Below are positions 9,158-18,378 of a stretch of 49,439 bases of DNA, piece after piece (position 1 is the first letter of the stretch; each line of letters opens with the position of its first letter). The stretch comes from a bacterium. Its GTDB lineage: Bacteria; Margulisbacteria; Marinamargulisbacteria; JABIPA01. The stretch covers positions 1 through 49,439 of the forward strand of contig JABIPA010000069.1 in assembly GCA_018698675.1 (NCBI GenBank), given 5' to 3'. Made by a program: the position numbers and the translations under genes. The notes below the pieces were generated by a model. It had not been told where the DNA came from, made no database searches, and worked only from the letters and a program-made list of their open reading frames with translations.

Positions 9158-9186
9158 TTGATGCAAGTTTGGAACTTATGTAAAAT
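9158..9186 (+). promoter_or_regulatory. Putative sigma70-type promoter for the WbpP-like/WbpO-like gene pair
   Basis: TTGATG (9158-9163), a 17-base spacer and TAAAAT (9181-9186) lie about 30 bases upstream of the ATG at 9217. The spacer contains a short inverted repeat (AAGTT-TGG-AACTT). This would let the two downstream genes be transcribed separately from the preceding operon. Confidence 0.45.
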
Positions 9187-9216
9187 TGTTCGGATACTAA
9201 GGAGAAAAATAAAAAA

Positions 9217-10188
9217 ATGTTAAATAAAAAAATGTTAAATAAAAAAAACACCTTTCTTATTACTGGAGGAGCCGGATTTATAGGGTCAAACCTTGCTGCA
9301 TACTTACTCCAAAACAATCAAAAAGTTATCGTTTTGGACAACCTTGAAAATGGACTTAACTCCAACATTAAATTTCTAGAAAATTTATATGGAGAGTTTA
9401 ATTTCATAAAAGGGGATATCAGAGACTTTAATACTTGTTTAATAGCAACAAAAAACGTTGATTACGTATTGCATCAAGCAGCGCTAGGCTCTGTTCCACG
9501 ATCCATGAAAAACATTCACTTATATCATGAAAATAATATATCAGGATCGTTAAATATTTTGGAAAGCTCATTAAAAAACAACATCAAAAAAGTAGTATGT
9601 GCATCGTCATCGTCTGTGTATGGCAACACACCTATTCTCCCTAAAGTTGAAACTATGAGTACGACACCTCTATCACCATACGCATTAGGGAAACTAACCG
9701 TTGAATATTATTCCACCCTATACAGCAATACTTTTAATCTCCCAACATTAAACCTAAGGTATTTTAATGTTTATGGTCCTAGACAAAACCCTTTATCTGC
9801 CTACGCTGCGGTAATTCCTAAGTTCATCAAATCCTTTAAAGCAAATCAAAACATCGAAATCTATGGAAATGGCGAACAAACCAGAGATTTTACTTACATT
9901 GAAAACGTAATTGATGCAAATATCAAAGCCGCTTTTAGTGACAACAAGTCTAATGGAGAAGCAATAAACATAGGCTGCGGCTATAAAATAACAATCAATC
10001 AATTAGCTAAAACGATCAAAAATATATTAACCAGTACAGGTGAAATCATATATAAACAAAACAGACTCGGAGATGTATCAGACAGCCTCGCGGATATAAA
10101 CAAGGCTAAAAAACTGATCGATTATAAAGGAAATATCACTCTTGATATTGGCCTCGATAAAACAATAAATTGGTACAAAGGAAATTAA
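9217..10188 (+). CDS. UDP-HexNAc 4-epimerase-like extended SDR (WbpP-type)
   Basis: NAD-dependent epimerase, most like WbpP, which interconverts UDP-GlcNAc and UDP-GalNAc. Signatures are TGGAGFIG near 16, ASSSSVYG near 130, the intact catalytic YALGK motif near 150, and NVYGPRQNP-SAYAAVIPKF near 182, typical of the WbpP group. At 323 residues the length is normal. The N-terminus carries a perfect tandem duplication (MLNKK twice, 15 bp each). AAGGAG at 9199-9204 is 12 bases from the first ATG and 27 from the second, so the first is chosen. The dehydrogenase gene starts immediately after the stop codon, so the pair is co-transcribed and probably makes a UDP-HexNAc uronic acid. Confidence 0.87.
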   Translation: MLNKKMLNKKNTFLITGGAGFIGSNLAAYLLQNNQKVIVLDNLENGLNSNIKFLENLYGEFNFIKGDIRDFNTCLIATKNVDYVLHQAALGSVPRSMKNIHLYHENNISGSLNILESSLKNNIKKVVCASSSSVYGNTPILPKVETMSTTPLSPYALGKLTVEYYSTLYSNTFNLPTLNLRYFNVYGPRQNPLSAYAAVIPKFIKSFKANQNIEIYGNGEQTRDFTYIENVIDANIKAAFSDNKSNGEAINIGCGYKITINQLAKTIKNILTSTGEIIYKQNRLGDVSDSLADINKAKKLIDYKGNITLDIGLDKTINWYKGN

Positions 10189-11502
10189 ATGAACACTTTC
10201 AACGACTTCAAAAAACAATCAAAAGAAATTGCTATCATTGGACTAGGATATGTTGGATTACCTCTAGCCATAGAATTATCTAAACACTTCAAAGTAACAG
10301 GTTATGACATCGACAATACTAAAATAAATGAACTTCAAAAAAATATAGACAGAACAAACGAATTAAATGAAAAGGAACTTGTCAAGTCCTCTGTTAATTA
10401 TACAAGTAACGTCAATGACCTTAAAACGGCAGCACTCTACATTGTCACTGTCCCAACACCTATTAACAAGCAAAACATTCCAGACTTAACATATTTAGAA
10501 AGTGCAAGTAGTTTAATCGCATCGTGCCTATCGAAAGGAAACATCGTAGTCTATGAATCAACAGTATTTCCTGGCGCAACAGAGGAGGTCTGTATTCCTA
10601 TTTTAGAGAAAAACACTAACTTAAAAGCAAATATAGACTTTTTTTACGGTTATTCGCCTGAAAGAATAAGCCCTGGAGATGTTAGCAGAACCTTAACAAA
10701 TGTTACAAAAATTGTTTCAGGATCAAACACGGAAACATTAAATTTACTCGAAAATATATATGGCCAAATTATAAAAAAAGGAATATATCGTGCAGAAAGT
10801 ATTAAAGTAGCAGAAGCCGCAAAAGTTATCGAAAACACTCAAAGAGACCTAAACGTAGCACTTATGAACGAATTATCCATAATTTTCAATAAAATGAATA
10901 TAAACACCTATGAAGTAATTAATGCAGCCTCATCAAAGTGGAATTTCATTAAAATGACACCAGGCCTTGTAGGCGGTCACTGCATTGGCGTTGACCCCTA
11001 TTATCTTACATATAAAGCAGAAACACTCGGCTATACACCTCAAGTAGTTCTTGCTGGACGTAGAATCAACAATAGCATGGGAAAAAATATCGCCGAACAA
11101 CTTATAAAATTTCTTATTTCTACTGATAAAAAAATTAAAAATTCAAAAATTCTTATTATGGGATTTACGTTTAAAGAAAATGTGAGTGACATTCGAAACA
11201 GTAAAGTAATGGATATTGTTAACGAACTCAAAGAATACCAGATATCTCCTATCATAGTAGATCCCATGGCATCCAAAACCGAGCTGAAAAAAGAATACCA
11301 ATTAAAACTTTCAAATTTTAATGACATTGAAAATGTAGACGCCATTATATATGCCGTGCCTCATGACAAATATAAACACCTAACGGAACAAGACCTTCTA
11401 AGTAAAATTAAAGGACATAAGTCTAAAAAAATTATTATGGACATAAAAAAAACACTTTGCTTAAGTCCTGATAAAACAGATTTTATTTATTGGACGCTTT
11501 AA
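10189..11502 (+). CDS. UDP-HexNAc 6-dehydrogenase (WbpO/TviB/WecC-like nucleotide-sugar dehydrogenase)
   Basis: Oxidises C6 of a UDP-HexNAc to the uronic acid with two NAD+. At 437 residues it has the usual size and all three domains: NAD-binding GLGYVGLP (18-25), STVFPG near 124, the central KVIENTQRDLNVALMNE near 212, the active-site Cys265 in GGHCIGVDPYYL, and a C-terminal UDP-binding domain with GFTFKENVSDIRNS. The VGGHCIGVDPYYL form and the neighbouring WbpP-like epimerase favour WbpO/TviB activity (UDP-GalNAc or UDP-GlcNAc to the uronate). WecC-type activity on UDP-ManNAc is also possible, because a WecB homologue is present further along. It ends at a strong bidirectional terminator shared with asnB. 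Confidence 0.88.
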   Translation: MNTFNDFKKQSKEIAIIGLGYVGLPLAIELSKHFKVTGYDIDNTKINELQKNIDRTNELNEKELVKSSVNYTSNVNDLKTAALYIVTVPTPINKQNIPDLTYLESASSLIASCLSKGNIVVYESTVFPGATEEVCIPILEKNTNLKANIDFFYGYSPERISPGDVSRTLTNVTKIVSGSNTETLNLLENIYGQIIKKGIYRAESIKVAEAAKVIENTQRDLNVALMNELSIIFNKMNINTYEVINAASSKWNFIKMTPGLVGGHCIGVDPYYLTYKAETLGYTPQVVLAGRRINNSMGKNIAEQLIKFLISTDKKIKNSKILIMGFTFKENVSDIRNSKVMDIVNELKEYQISPIIVDPMASKTELKKEYQLKLSNFNDIENVDAIIYAVPHDKYKHLTEQDLLSKIKGHKSKKIIMDIKKTLCLSPDKTDFIYWTL

Positions 11503-11526
11503 AGAAAAAATAACATTTTATAAAAT

Positions 11527-11560
11527 AAACACTTTTTAAATTTCAATTTAAAAAGTGTTT
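11527..11560. terminator. Bidirectional intrinsic terminator between the dehydrogenase gene and asnB
   Basis: A perfect 16-bp inverted repeat (AAACACTTTTTAAATT, a 2-base centre TC, then the complement) lies between two convergent genes. It is A-rich on the left and T-rich on the right in either direction. The asnB stop codon sits at the centre (11543-11545), so one arm also codes for the last residues of AsnB. Confidence 0.8.
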
Positions 11561-13363
11561 TTCTGCCCACAATTTATAACATAACAATGACCATATTTTA
11601 GCTGTGTTATTTTCTTTACCTTTAAAATGATTTTGGATTAGTTTTGAAACGAGATTAGGATCAATTTCAGGAATAATTTTATATAAATCAGGATCCTTTA
11701 AAGATAAAACTAAAGGCTTTAATTCATTTTTAAACCAATGACTCAATGGAACAGTAAAACCCTGCTTTTTTCGTTCAAACAATGACCGGGGTAAATAATC
11801 AGCTAAAATTTCCTTTACAATAAATTTACCAGAACCATTTCTCAACTTATATCTAAGAGGAACTTTTTGGGAAAAATCAACCACTCTATAGTCCATAAAT
11901 GGGGACCTTGCTTCCAACGAATAGGCCATCGTGGAACGATCAACCTTCGTATTTATATCAAAATTTAAATAAGTTTTAATATCAAAGTCAGAAAGCGACT
12001 CCAGCACTGTTCGCGGTTTATTCTTTAAATAACTAATAAAATTATTAGGCAAAACCCTATTTTTTGTAATAATTTCATCATCAGAGAACAATCTAGTACT
12101 ATATTGATACGTATCTTCTAACGTCTTGAACCTTAAACCAGATGCAATTTTTCTTGCCTTATAACTCGGAATAAATCCAAAAATAACCCTAAAAACTAAT
12201 TTAATCAGTGAAAATTTATATAAAAATGAAACTTTTTTTATATTCAAATAACGCTGATATCCTAAAAACAGCTCATCAGCACCATCTCCAGACAAAGCCA
12301 CCGTAATATGCTTTTTTGCGCATTTCGACAACAAACATTGGGCTAATCCAGAAGAGTCATTAAAAGGTTCATCAAAATTCTCTATAAAAACAGGAATCTG
12401 CTCAAGGATTTCGTTTTCCGAACACTCAATCGTCGTGTGATCTGTTCCTAACAACTTTGCAATTTCTTCCGCGTAAACTGATTCATCAAATGCTTTTTCA
12501 GAAAATTTTATAGAAAATGTTCTTAACCTTTCAACAGATATATTTGATGCAATTGCAGTTATTAAACTGGAATCAATTCCTCCACTCAAAAAAGAGCCCA
12601 TAGATACATCAGAATTCATCCTAATTTTAACGCTATCAATAAGAATATTTTTAAGACGCTTCTTCACACTTTGAAAATCTTCCGTTTCATCATTGAAATC
12701 CATTCCTTTTAAATCCCAATACTTATTAATTTCCAAATCATTTCGATCTAAAAAATACTTAAATGAGTGCCCCGCCTTTAATTTATATACTTTTTCATAA
12801 ATACAATAAGGATCTGGAACATGTCCATATCTTAAATAAAGAACCCTAGAATCAGAACTAACGTTAAATTCATTACCATACTTAAGAGAAGTTAAAGACG
12901 ACGAAAATTCAAACTTATCGTCATCTAAATAATAATAAAAAGGTTTCTGACCAAGCCTATCCCTAGCTCCAAAAAATATATTCAATTCACCGTCGTATAT
13001 TACAAAACTAAACATTCCATTGATAATATCAAGTACTTTATCCCCCCACTTAATATATGCCTGTAATAATACCTCCGTATCACTTTCAGTAACAAACTTT
13101 ACGCCACAATGAATTAAATTTCTCCGAAGTTTTTTATAATTATATATTTCTCCATTAAATACAATACAATAATTACCAATTGTTAAAGGTTGACTAGATC
13201 TACTATCTAAATCAACTATCGAAAGCCTTACATGTCCCAATGAAACCATCCTATTCGGAAACGAAATATTTGTCTTATCCGGCCCTCTAGATTCCATTAA
13301 TTTTAATTTAGATAAAATTATTTCTTCATCTAATATTTTATTTATGCCATATATTCCACACAT
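11543..13363 (-). CDS. asnB: Asparagine synthase (glutamine-hydrolysing) family amidotransferase
   Basis: Two-domain class II amidotransferase. Cys2 of MCGIYGIN is the glutaminase nucleophile after Met removal, and RLSIVDL, FNGEIYN and SDTEVLL follow in the N-terminal domain. The synthetase domain has the pyrophosphate loop SFLSGGIDSS near 255 and ALSGDGADELFLGYQRY near 350. At 606 residues the length is normal. In many O-antigen loci such enzymes (for example WbpS-like) amidate uronic-acid sugars rather than aspartate. A WbpP/WbpO-like pair directly convergent to it makes that role attractive here, but asparagine synthesis cannot be excluded. It follows the Wzx-like gene after about 50 bases. 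Confidence 0.88.
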   Translation of the reverse strand: MCGIYGINKILDEEIILSKLKLMESRGPDKTNISFPNRMVSLGHVRLSIVDLDSRSSQPLTIGNYCIVFNGEIYNYKKLRRNLIHCGVKFVTESDTEVLLQAYIKWGDKVLDIINGMFSFVIYDGELNIFFGARDRLGQKPFYYYLDDDKFEFSSSLTSLKYGNEFNVSSDSRVLYLRYGHVPDPYCIYEKVYKLKAGHSFKYFLDRNDLEINKYWDLKGMDFNDETEDFQSVKKRLKNILIDSVKIRMNSDVSMGSFLSGGIDSSLITAIASNISVERLRTFSIKFSEKAFDESVYAEEIAKLLGTDHTTIECSENEILEQIPVFIENFDEPFNDSSGLAQCLLSKCAKKHITVALSGDGADELFLGYQRYLNIKKVSFLYKFSLIKLVFRVIFGFIPSYKARKIASGLRFKTLEDTYQYSTRLFSDDEIITKNRVLPNNFISYLKNKPRTVLESLSDFDIKTYLNFDINTKVDRSTMAYSLEARSPFMDYRVVDFSQKVPLRYKLRNGSGKFIVKEILADYLPRSLFERKKQGFTVPLSHWFKNELKPLVLSLKDPDLYKIIPEIDPNLVSKLIQNHFKGKENNTAKIWSLLCYKLWAEKHFLN

Positions 13364-13412
13364 TATTTTATAATCCCATTAGTTTCATTTTTATACATCC
13401 AACTAAAAATAA

Positions 13413-14618
13413 TTAACTTATCATTTTCTTTTGATTATAATAAATTATCATAATCAAACTATAAGCCATTCTTACCAAGTTAGATATTATCACTATTACA
13501 AAAAACTGAACAATTGAAAGGTTTCTATAGATAAATATTAACAAAAAAGGAACCAAACTTATTAAAATAGAATATAATTGCACCTGACTAACCCCTTTTC
13601 CCAATAAATAATACTGTAGAAATTCCGAATACGCTCCAAATACGCCAGCAAGTCCAATAAAAATAAAATAATATAAAGCTTGAGAATAAGATTCCGGAAA
13701 ATAAAATTTATTCAATAAAAAAATCATAAACCCAGTTCCAAAATAAACAAAAAATAAAATCGGAAAAAATAAAAAATTTATTTTAATAAACTGTTTTAAA
13801 GAAACATCTTGAGACGACGTAGACTTAAATAAAATTAGACCTATAGAAGACGATAAAATAACATTTATTGCACAAAAACTCTTGGCAACAGAAATGACGC
13901 CAAGCGCGCTAGTCCCAAATAAACTAAAAATAAGTATATTCTCGCCTTTATTCTTCAATTGAAAACATAATTCATATAAATACGAATAAACAGAATATTT
14001 CAAAATAGATACTCTTTTCTCAACTTTAGCAAAGTTAAACTTTATATATTTCATAAAAAATACATTACAAAATAAATAAACTAGAATCATAGCCACCAAC
14101 GCATATAAAATTGGATCTTTCGATAAAATTGCACAAATAATTATAAAAATATTAACTATTGTTCTATGAAGTAATATAAATAAATTATGAAGGAACAACT
14201 TATGTTCAGACAACAAAAGTTTCTCGATATACAAACTAATTTGTCTCAAAACTACCACAATAGTGGCAACAAAAAAAAAGGATTTGTGGACATAAAGTAA
14301 AACACGTATTTTTTCTACAAAAGAACCAAAAAATGAAAACAGCAAACAAAAAAGAACAGACAATATTATAGTCATAAAAATTTGTTTATCTACTGAGTGT
14401 TTCCCACTAGATCTAAAGTGAATAATGGAAAAATTCAACCCAAATGTAAATGAAATTGCAATCCACTCAATATTATTTCGCAAATAAAAAAAAGTTCCTT
14501 TATCTGAAACAGAAAGGTACTTAATCATAACCAATTCAGCTAAAAAACTAAACACAATTATCATAAATCTATTAACAATAATAGAACTCGATTCTTTCAA
14601 AAAAATTTTATTATTCAA
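13413..14618 (-). CDS. Wzx-like polysaccharide flippase (multi-pass membrane protein)
   Basis: About 401 residues, almost entirely hydrophobic segments separated by short charged loops. This matches the 12-14 helix design of Wzx/MOP flippases that move lipid-linked repeat units across the membrane. The N-terminus (ESSSIIVNRFMIIVFSFLAELVMIKYLSVSDKG region) resembles the first helix of the family, which ends in a LG/LS-x-x-x-x-G pattern. No sharp sequence motif exists for Wzx, so the call rests on topology, size and context. The start is TTG at 14618 with AAAGGCG about seven bases upstream. It forms an operon with asnB, and a divergent intergenic region separates it from wzy. Confidence 0.72.
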   Translation of the reverse strand: MNNKIFLKESSSIIVNRFMIIVFSFLAELVMIKYLSVSDKGTFFYLRNNIEWIAISFTFGLNFSIIHFRSSGKHSVDKQIFMTIILSVLFCLLFSFFGSFVEKIRVLLYVHKSFFFVATIVVVLRQISLYIEKLLLSEHKLFLHNLFILLHRTIVNIFIIICAILSKDPILYALVAMILVYLFCNVFFMKYIKFNFAKVEKRVSILKYSVYSYLYELCFQLKNKGENILIFSLFGTSALGVISVAKSFCAINVILSSSIGLILFKSTSSQDVSLKQFIKINFLFFPILFFVYFGTGFMIFLLNKFYFPESYSQALYYFIFIGLAGVFGAYSEFLQYYLLGKGVSQVQLYSILISLVPFLLIFIYRNLSIVQFFVIVIISNLVRMAYSLIMIIYYNQKKMIS

Positions 14619-14704
14619 TTTTCACGCCTTTCACCTTAATTCAAACTATATATATAATTCGAGTAAATTATAAAGTATCTCTAAAGTAAAGGTAACTTAT
14701 TAAT

Positions 14705-14733
14705 TTGATATAAAACTAAATTATTGATAACAT
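14705..14733 (+). promoter_or_regulatory. Putative promoter for wzy and the Wzz-like genes
   Basis: TTGATA (14705-14710), 17 bases, then TAACAT (14728-14733), about 23 bases before the ATG at 14757. It lies in the 138-base divergent region between the Wzx-like gene and wzy. Confidence 0.4.
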
Positions 14734-14756
14734 TAATTGTTCTTTAAGCTATCATC

Positions 14757-16022
14757 ATGAACACAATAAAATTAAACCAGCTTTCCCTATTATTATTCAT
14801 TTCTTTTTCTCAACTTTATATTTTTAAAATCCCGCAATTAAATATTTATATCGCAGACATTTTTCTAATACTTCCTCTAATAATAACCGTAAAAAAAATT
14901 ATCGAAGACCCATTGGTAAAACTTGAAAAAAACATACTAATTTCAAGCTATCTAATATATTTAGGGTATATCCTCTCTTTAACAAATGTAGTCGACTTAA
15001 CATCCTTTTTAAAAGCATTCATACAATATACATTTGTAATACCAATGCTACCTTTTATCTTTATAAAAACGTTCGATAAATCAATTGACAAAAAATATAT
15101 TTTTTTTGCCCTAGATTATTGCGTAATATTTTTTGTCCTATTCAATATCTTAATGTTTTTTAAAATAATTAACCCTCACATAATAAAAATCGGATATCGA
15201 TTTTCAGGAATACTACTAAACGCAAATACTACCGCAAAGATTGCCGTTGTATTTATAATATATATTTCATTTATATATTTTTATCAAAATAGAACATTTA
15301 AAAACAGAACAATTTATATAATTCTGTTTTTAGGATGTATCTTTATATTAATAACTTGCGTTTCATTTTCTAGTTTCTTTACTCTAGGTATCGTCTTACT
15401 AATTCTAATTCTTTACATTGGTAAAAATCATATTATCCAGCTTTTACGCCTAAAAACACTAATTTTATTATTGCTATTAATACTCGGTATCGCTTTTCTG
15501 ACCACTAACTTTTTAGATGTACTAATTACCCCTCAATTTAAAAAACGAATTTTAACTGTAAAAAGCATCAGTGACATGGGAAGTGGTGGGGATAAAGTGA
15601 ATCAATTTAAGTTAGGCCTTGAAATTTTCACGACCAATCCTTTAATAGGAATTGGCTTAGAAAACGGTAAATACAACAGCATACAATCAAAATCAAAAAA
15701 TGGAATCTTTATGATTCAATACCATTGCTTCTACATACTGATATTAATAGAAGGAGGAATTTTCACGTTACTAGGATTTATTTATCTATTCCTTACATTA
15801 ACCCATGAACTAAATAAAATAAAAACTCCGTATATTAAACTCTTATTTACTTTTATCCTAATCACTCAATGTATCAATTTATTAACAAATAATAATATAT
15901 ATTCAAGATTTTTTTGGATTCCAATAGTATTAATATTTTGCGATTCAATAAAAAAAGAAAATTCAAAAATAATTTTTGAAAATTCAGAACAAATGTTATT
16001 TAATATAGAGAATGAAAAGTGA
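14757..16022 (+). CDS. Wzy/O-antigen ligase family membrane protein
   Basis: A 421-residue polytopic membrane protein. The large loop near 270-330 has the O-antigen ligase/polymerase pattern: FTTNPLIGIGLENG followed by QYHCFYILILIEGGIFTLLG, which corresponds to the H-x(6-7)-E-x-G signature of the Wzy_C domain. It would polymerise lipid-linked repeats in the periplasm, or ligate them to an acceptor. Adjacent Wzx-like and Wzz-like genes favour the polymerase. The last 11 bases overlap the next gene, so translation is probably coupled. Confidence 0.78.
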   Translation: MNTIKLNQLSLLLFISFSQLYIFKIPQLNIYIADIFLILPLIITVKKIIEDPLVKLEKNILISSYLIYLGYILSLTNVVDLTSFLKAFIQYTFVIPMLPFIFIKTFDKSIDKKYIFFALDYCVIFFVLFNILMFFKIINPHIIKIGYRFSGILLNANTTAKIAVVFIIYISFIYFYQNRTFKNRTIYIILFLGCIFILITCVSFSSFFTLGIVLLILILYIGKNHIIQLLRLKTLILLLLLILGIAFLTTNFLDVLITPQFKKRILTVKSISDMGSGGDKVNQFKLGLEIFTTNPLIGIGLENGKYNSIQSKSKNGIFMIQYHCFYILILIEGGIFTLLGFIYLFLTLTHELNKIKTPYIKLLFTFILITQCINLLTNNNIYSRFFWIPIVLIFCDSIKKENSKIIFENSEQMLFNIENEK

Positions 16023-16734
16023 GCAAAATGAAAGTTTAATTATTATACTTCCAAAGTATCTACAAAAATATTACAAACAAATAATTATTTCATTAATATT
16101 TGGAATATTTCTATTTGGAATATTAATGCTATTTCTACCAAAAAAGTATGAAGTATCGACCACCTTCTTTCCTGAAACTGACTCTATTCAAAACCCCTCC
16201 AACCAAATATTAGGCTATGCAGAAATTTTTGGGATTAATACACCCAGCAACCTCTCCAAATACATTTTAATTATATTAAAAAGTAAACGTTTAAAAAATG
16301 GAATCGCAAATGAACTCAAAATAAACTTTAAAACAGAAATAAATAGTGCCATCAAAAAAGGAACAATTAAAAACAACACAAAAGATATTCAGACACACAC
16401 AATATATTTATTAAAATTAGAAAAACATTTAAAAATAAAATTAGATGAAAACAGTCTATTCAATTTAAATTACGTTAACAATGATCCGGAAATGTCACTA
16501 AAAGTAATCCATTCGGCATTAAAAAATTTAAACGATATAAACAATAAATTAAAATTATTTGGAAATAAAAAACTCATAACACTACTAGATGAACCAGAAA
16601 AACCCAAAGTTAATAAACCTGTTTTTCCAAACCCAAAAATCATATTTATTCTGTCAGAGTTTTTAACTTTAATGGCTTTTTTCACCATAAATTTATACTC
16701 ATATTATAAAAAAATATACATTAAATCTAAATAA
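16012..16734 (+). CDS. Wzz-like polysaccharide co-polymerase (chain-length determinant)
   Basis: 240 residues with the Wzz layout: a short cytoplasmic N-terminus, membrane segment 1 at about 25-45, a periplasmic domain starting YEVSTTFFPETD, and membrane segment 2 at about 205-228. A Pro-rich LDEPEKPKVNKPVFPNPK stretch precedes helix 2, as in Wzz proteins. It regulates chain length together with Wzy. There is no cytoplasmic tyrosine-kinase domain. It starts inside the end of the wzy-like gene. Confidence 0.8.
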   Translation: MKSEQNESLIIILPKYLQKYYKQIIISLIFGIFLFGILMLFLPKKYEVSTTFFPETDSIQNPSNQILGYAEIFGINTPSNLSKYILIILKSKRLKNGIANELKINFKTEINSAIKKGTIKNNTKDIQTHTIYLLKLEKHLKIKLDENSLFNLNYVNNDPEMSLKVIHSALKNLNDINNKLKLFGNKKLITLLDEPEKPKVNKPVFPNPKIIFILSEFLTLMAFFTINLYSYYKKIYIKSK

Positions 16735-16736
16735 TA

Positions 16737-17249
16737 ATGTCTTCAAAAGACAAAAATAGCAAACGCTACTTAACTTTTTTAATTTTTTGCACCCTCTTTT
16801 TAACATCATTTTTATTTGTTAAGATAAATTTTGTTGTTTTAACAACTTTTGTTATCAAAGAAAAAAAAATAATTCCCCCAAATTATGACTATTATGATGC
16901 TTTTTTACTAACAACAACTAAAAAAAAATTAGCAGAATTAAACTTAAAAAATAAATCTACTATAATTAGCGAAATAAAGATAACAAGAAAAAATGGACTG
17001 TATAAATTATTAGCTATATCAAAATCGCCTAGACTAGCTTTAAATTTTATGGAGCAATACGCTAATCAACTTAATCCATCATTAAACAAAAATACATCTA
17101 TTTCTAAACTAAATTCAATAATATTAATAGATACACCATACATAGTGCCTCAATTTAAAATAAATATTTTTTTAAAAAAAATATTTATTGCATTCTTAAT
17201 ATCATTATGGATTTCTATCGGCCTTACATATATCGTTAAAAAGATCTAA
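16737..17249 (+). CDS. Small two-helix Wzz-like protein
   Basis: 170 residues with one hydrophobic helix at each end (about 12-35 and 145-166) and a charged middle, so a miniature of the preceding Wzz-like protein. The stretch before helix 2 (IDTPYIVPQFKINIF) parallels the Wzz proline-rich motif. It starts two bases after the upstream stop, so it is in the same operon. It may partner or modulate the longer protein. It could also be a decayed co-polymerase, but the frame is intact. It ends in a 4-base overlap with the convergent glycosyltransferase gene. Confidence 0.6.
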   Translation: MSSKDKNSKRYLTFLIFCTLFLTSFLFVKINFVVLTTFVIKEKKIIPPNYDYYDAFLLTTTKKKLAELNLKNKSTIISEIKITRKNGLYKLLAISKSPRLALNFMEQYANQLNPSLNKNTSISKLNSIILIDTPYIVPQFKINIFLKKIFIAFLISLWISIGLTYIVKKI

Positions 17250-18370
17250 ATATCTAAAACCCTTAATAAACTAGGCTTAATAATACTAATATCAAAATCT
17301 TTAGCCCTTAACTTTCCTATATTTTGATATTTATCTGCTAAAAATCGATTGGTCAGCAATTCAGACAAATGCCCCACTAACTCCTCAATATTTCCTACGG
17401 AATACAACAACCCATACTTACCATCCTCCAATATTTCAGCCGGGCCATGCTTACAATTTGAAGAAACAACAGCACAATTGTTAATTAACGCCTCAACCAA
17501 CACATTTGGAAACCCCTCTACTTCACTACATAATACGGCTATAGAAGCCCTTCGAAAAAAAGGATATGGATTTTTTATAGCGCCTAAAAAGGTTATCTTT
17601 TCGGTCAAATCCAATCGTACAACCTCATTCATCAAAAAGGACTTACATTCACCATCTCCTAAGCACAGAACATGAATATCTTTATGTTTCGATTCCAATG
17701 TTTTTATTGCATTAAATAAATCAATATGACGTTTCAAATTAATTAATCTTGCAACAATAACAATATACTCCTTATCATCATCAAAAGAATAAGAAACCTC
17801 TTCTAAAGATTTCTTTTCAACTAAAAGAATATCAAATATATTATGAATAACCTTAAGTTCGACATTCTTAACAACCTTTCCTATTTCAAAAGAAACCCCC
17901 AAAGAATTGCTAAGAATCAAATCGGCGTTCCTATACAAGCTTTTCAGTAAAAATAATTTTAACTTATCAGCAAATTTATCAGTATAGTACCGACTTATGC
18001 TACTACGATTAAATACCTGAACACTATGAGGCGCTCCCCAAATCCTTGAAAACAAATTAATATAATTACAATAAAACAAATAACTTTGAACAATTTTATA
18101 TTTATGTTTTCTACTTAACCTAAATAACTTAAAAGAAAAAACAATCAAGTCCAAAATTTTAATTAAAAAATTACTCGGAGGCTTTCGATTCGACAAAACA
18201 ATTACATTTAATTTATCTGGAATTTCAAAAAATATATTATCATACAGCAAAATCAAGTCAATAGACTCTAGTTCCAATTCAGAAAGAGATCCTAAAAAGG
18301 TACTTACACATTTTTCCGCACCTCCATGAAATAACGAAGAAATCAAAATAACGGATTTATTCACAATCAT
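17246..18370 (-). CDS. GT4 (GT-B fold) glycosyltransferase
   Basis: 374 residues. The N-terminus has the SSLFHGGAEK pattern of GT4 enzymes, where the GG loop is near the acceptor site. The C-terminal donor domain has VARLINLKRHIDLFNA near 205, LGDGECK near 240, VLCSEVEGFPNVLVEAL near 286-302 (the E-x7-E motif) and GPAEIL near 317. It would add one sugar from an NDP-sugar to the lipid-linked repeat on the cytoplasmic side. It lies eight bases downstream of the second GT4 gene, so the two are co-transcribed. Donor and acceptor are unknown. Confidence 0.85.
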   Translation of the reverse strand: MIVNKSVILISSLFHGGAEKCVSTFLGSLSELELESIDLILLYDNIFFEIPDKLNVIVLSNRKPPSNFLIKILDLIVFSFKLFRLSRKHKYKIVQSYLFYCNYINLFSRIWGAPHSVQVFNRSSISRYYTDKFADKLKLFLLKSLYRNADLILSNSLGVSFEIGKVVKNVELKVIHNIFDILLVEKKSLEEVSYSFDDDKEYIVIVARLINLKRHIDLFNAIKTLESKHKDIHVLCLGDGECKSFLMNEVVRLDLTEKITFLGAIKNPYPFFRRASIAVLCSEVEGFPNVLVEALINNCAVVSSNCKHGPAEILEDGKYGLLYSVGNIEELVGHLSELLTNRFLADKYQNIGKLRAKDFDISIIKPSLLRVLDI

Positions 18371-18378
18371 GCGAAAAC

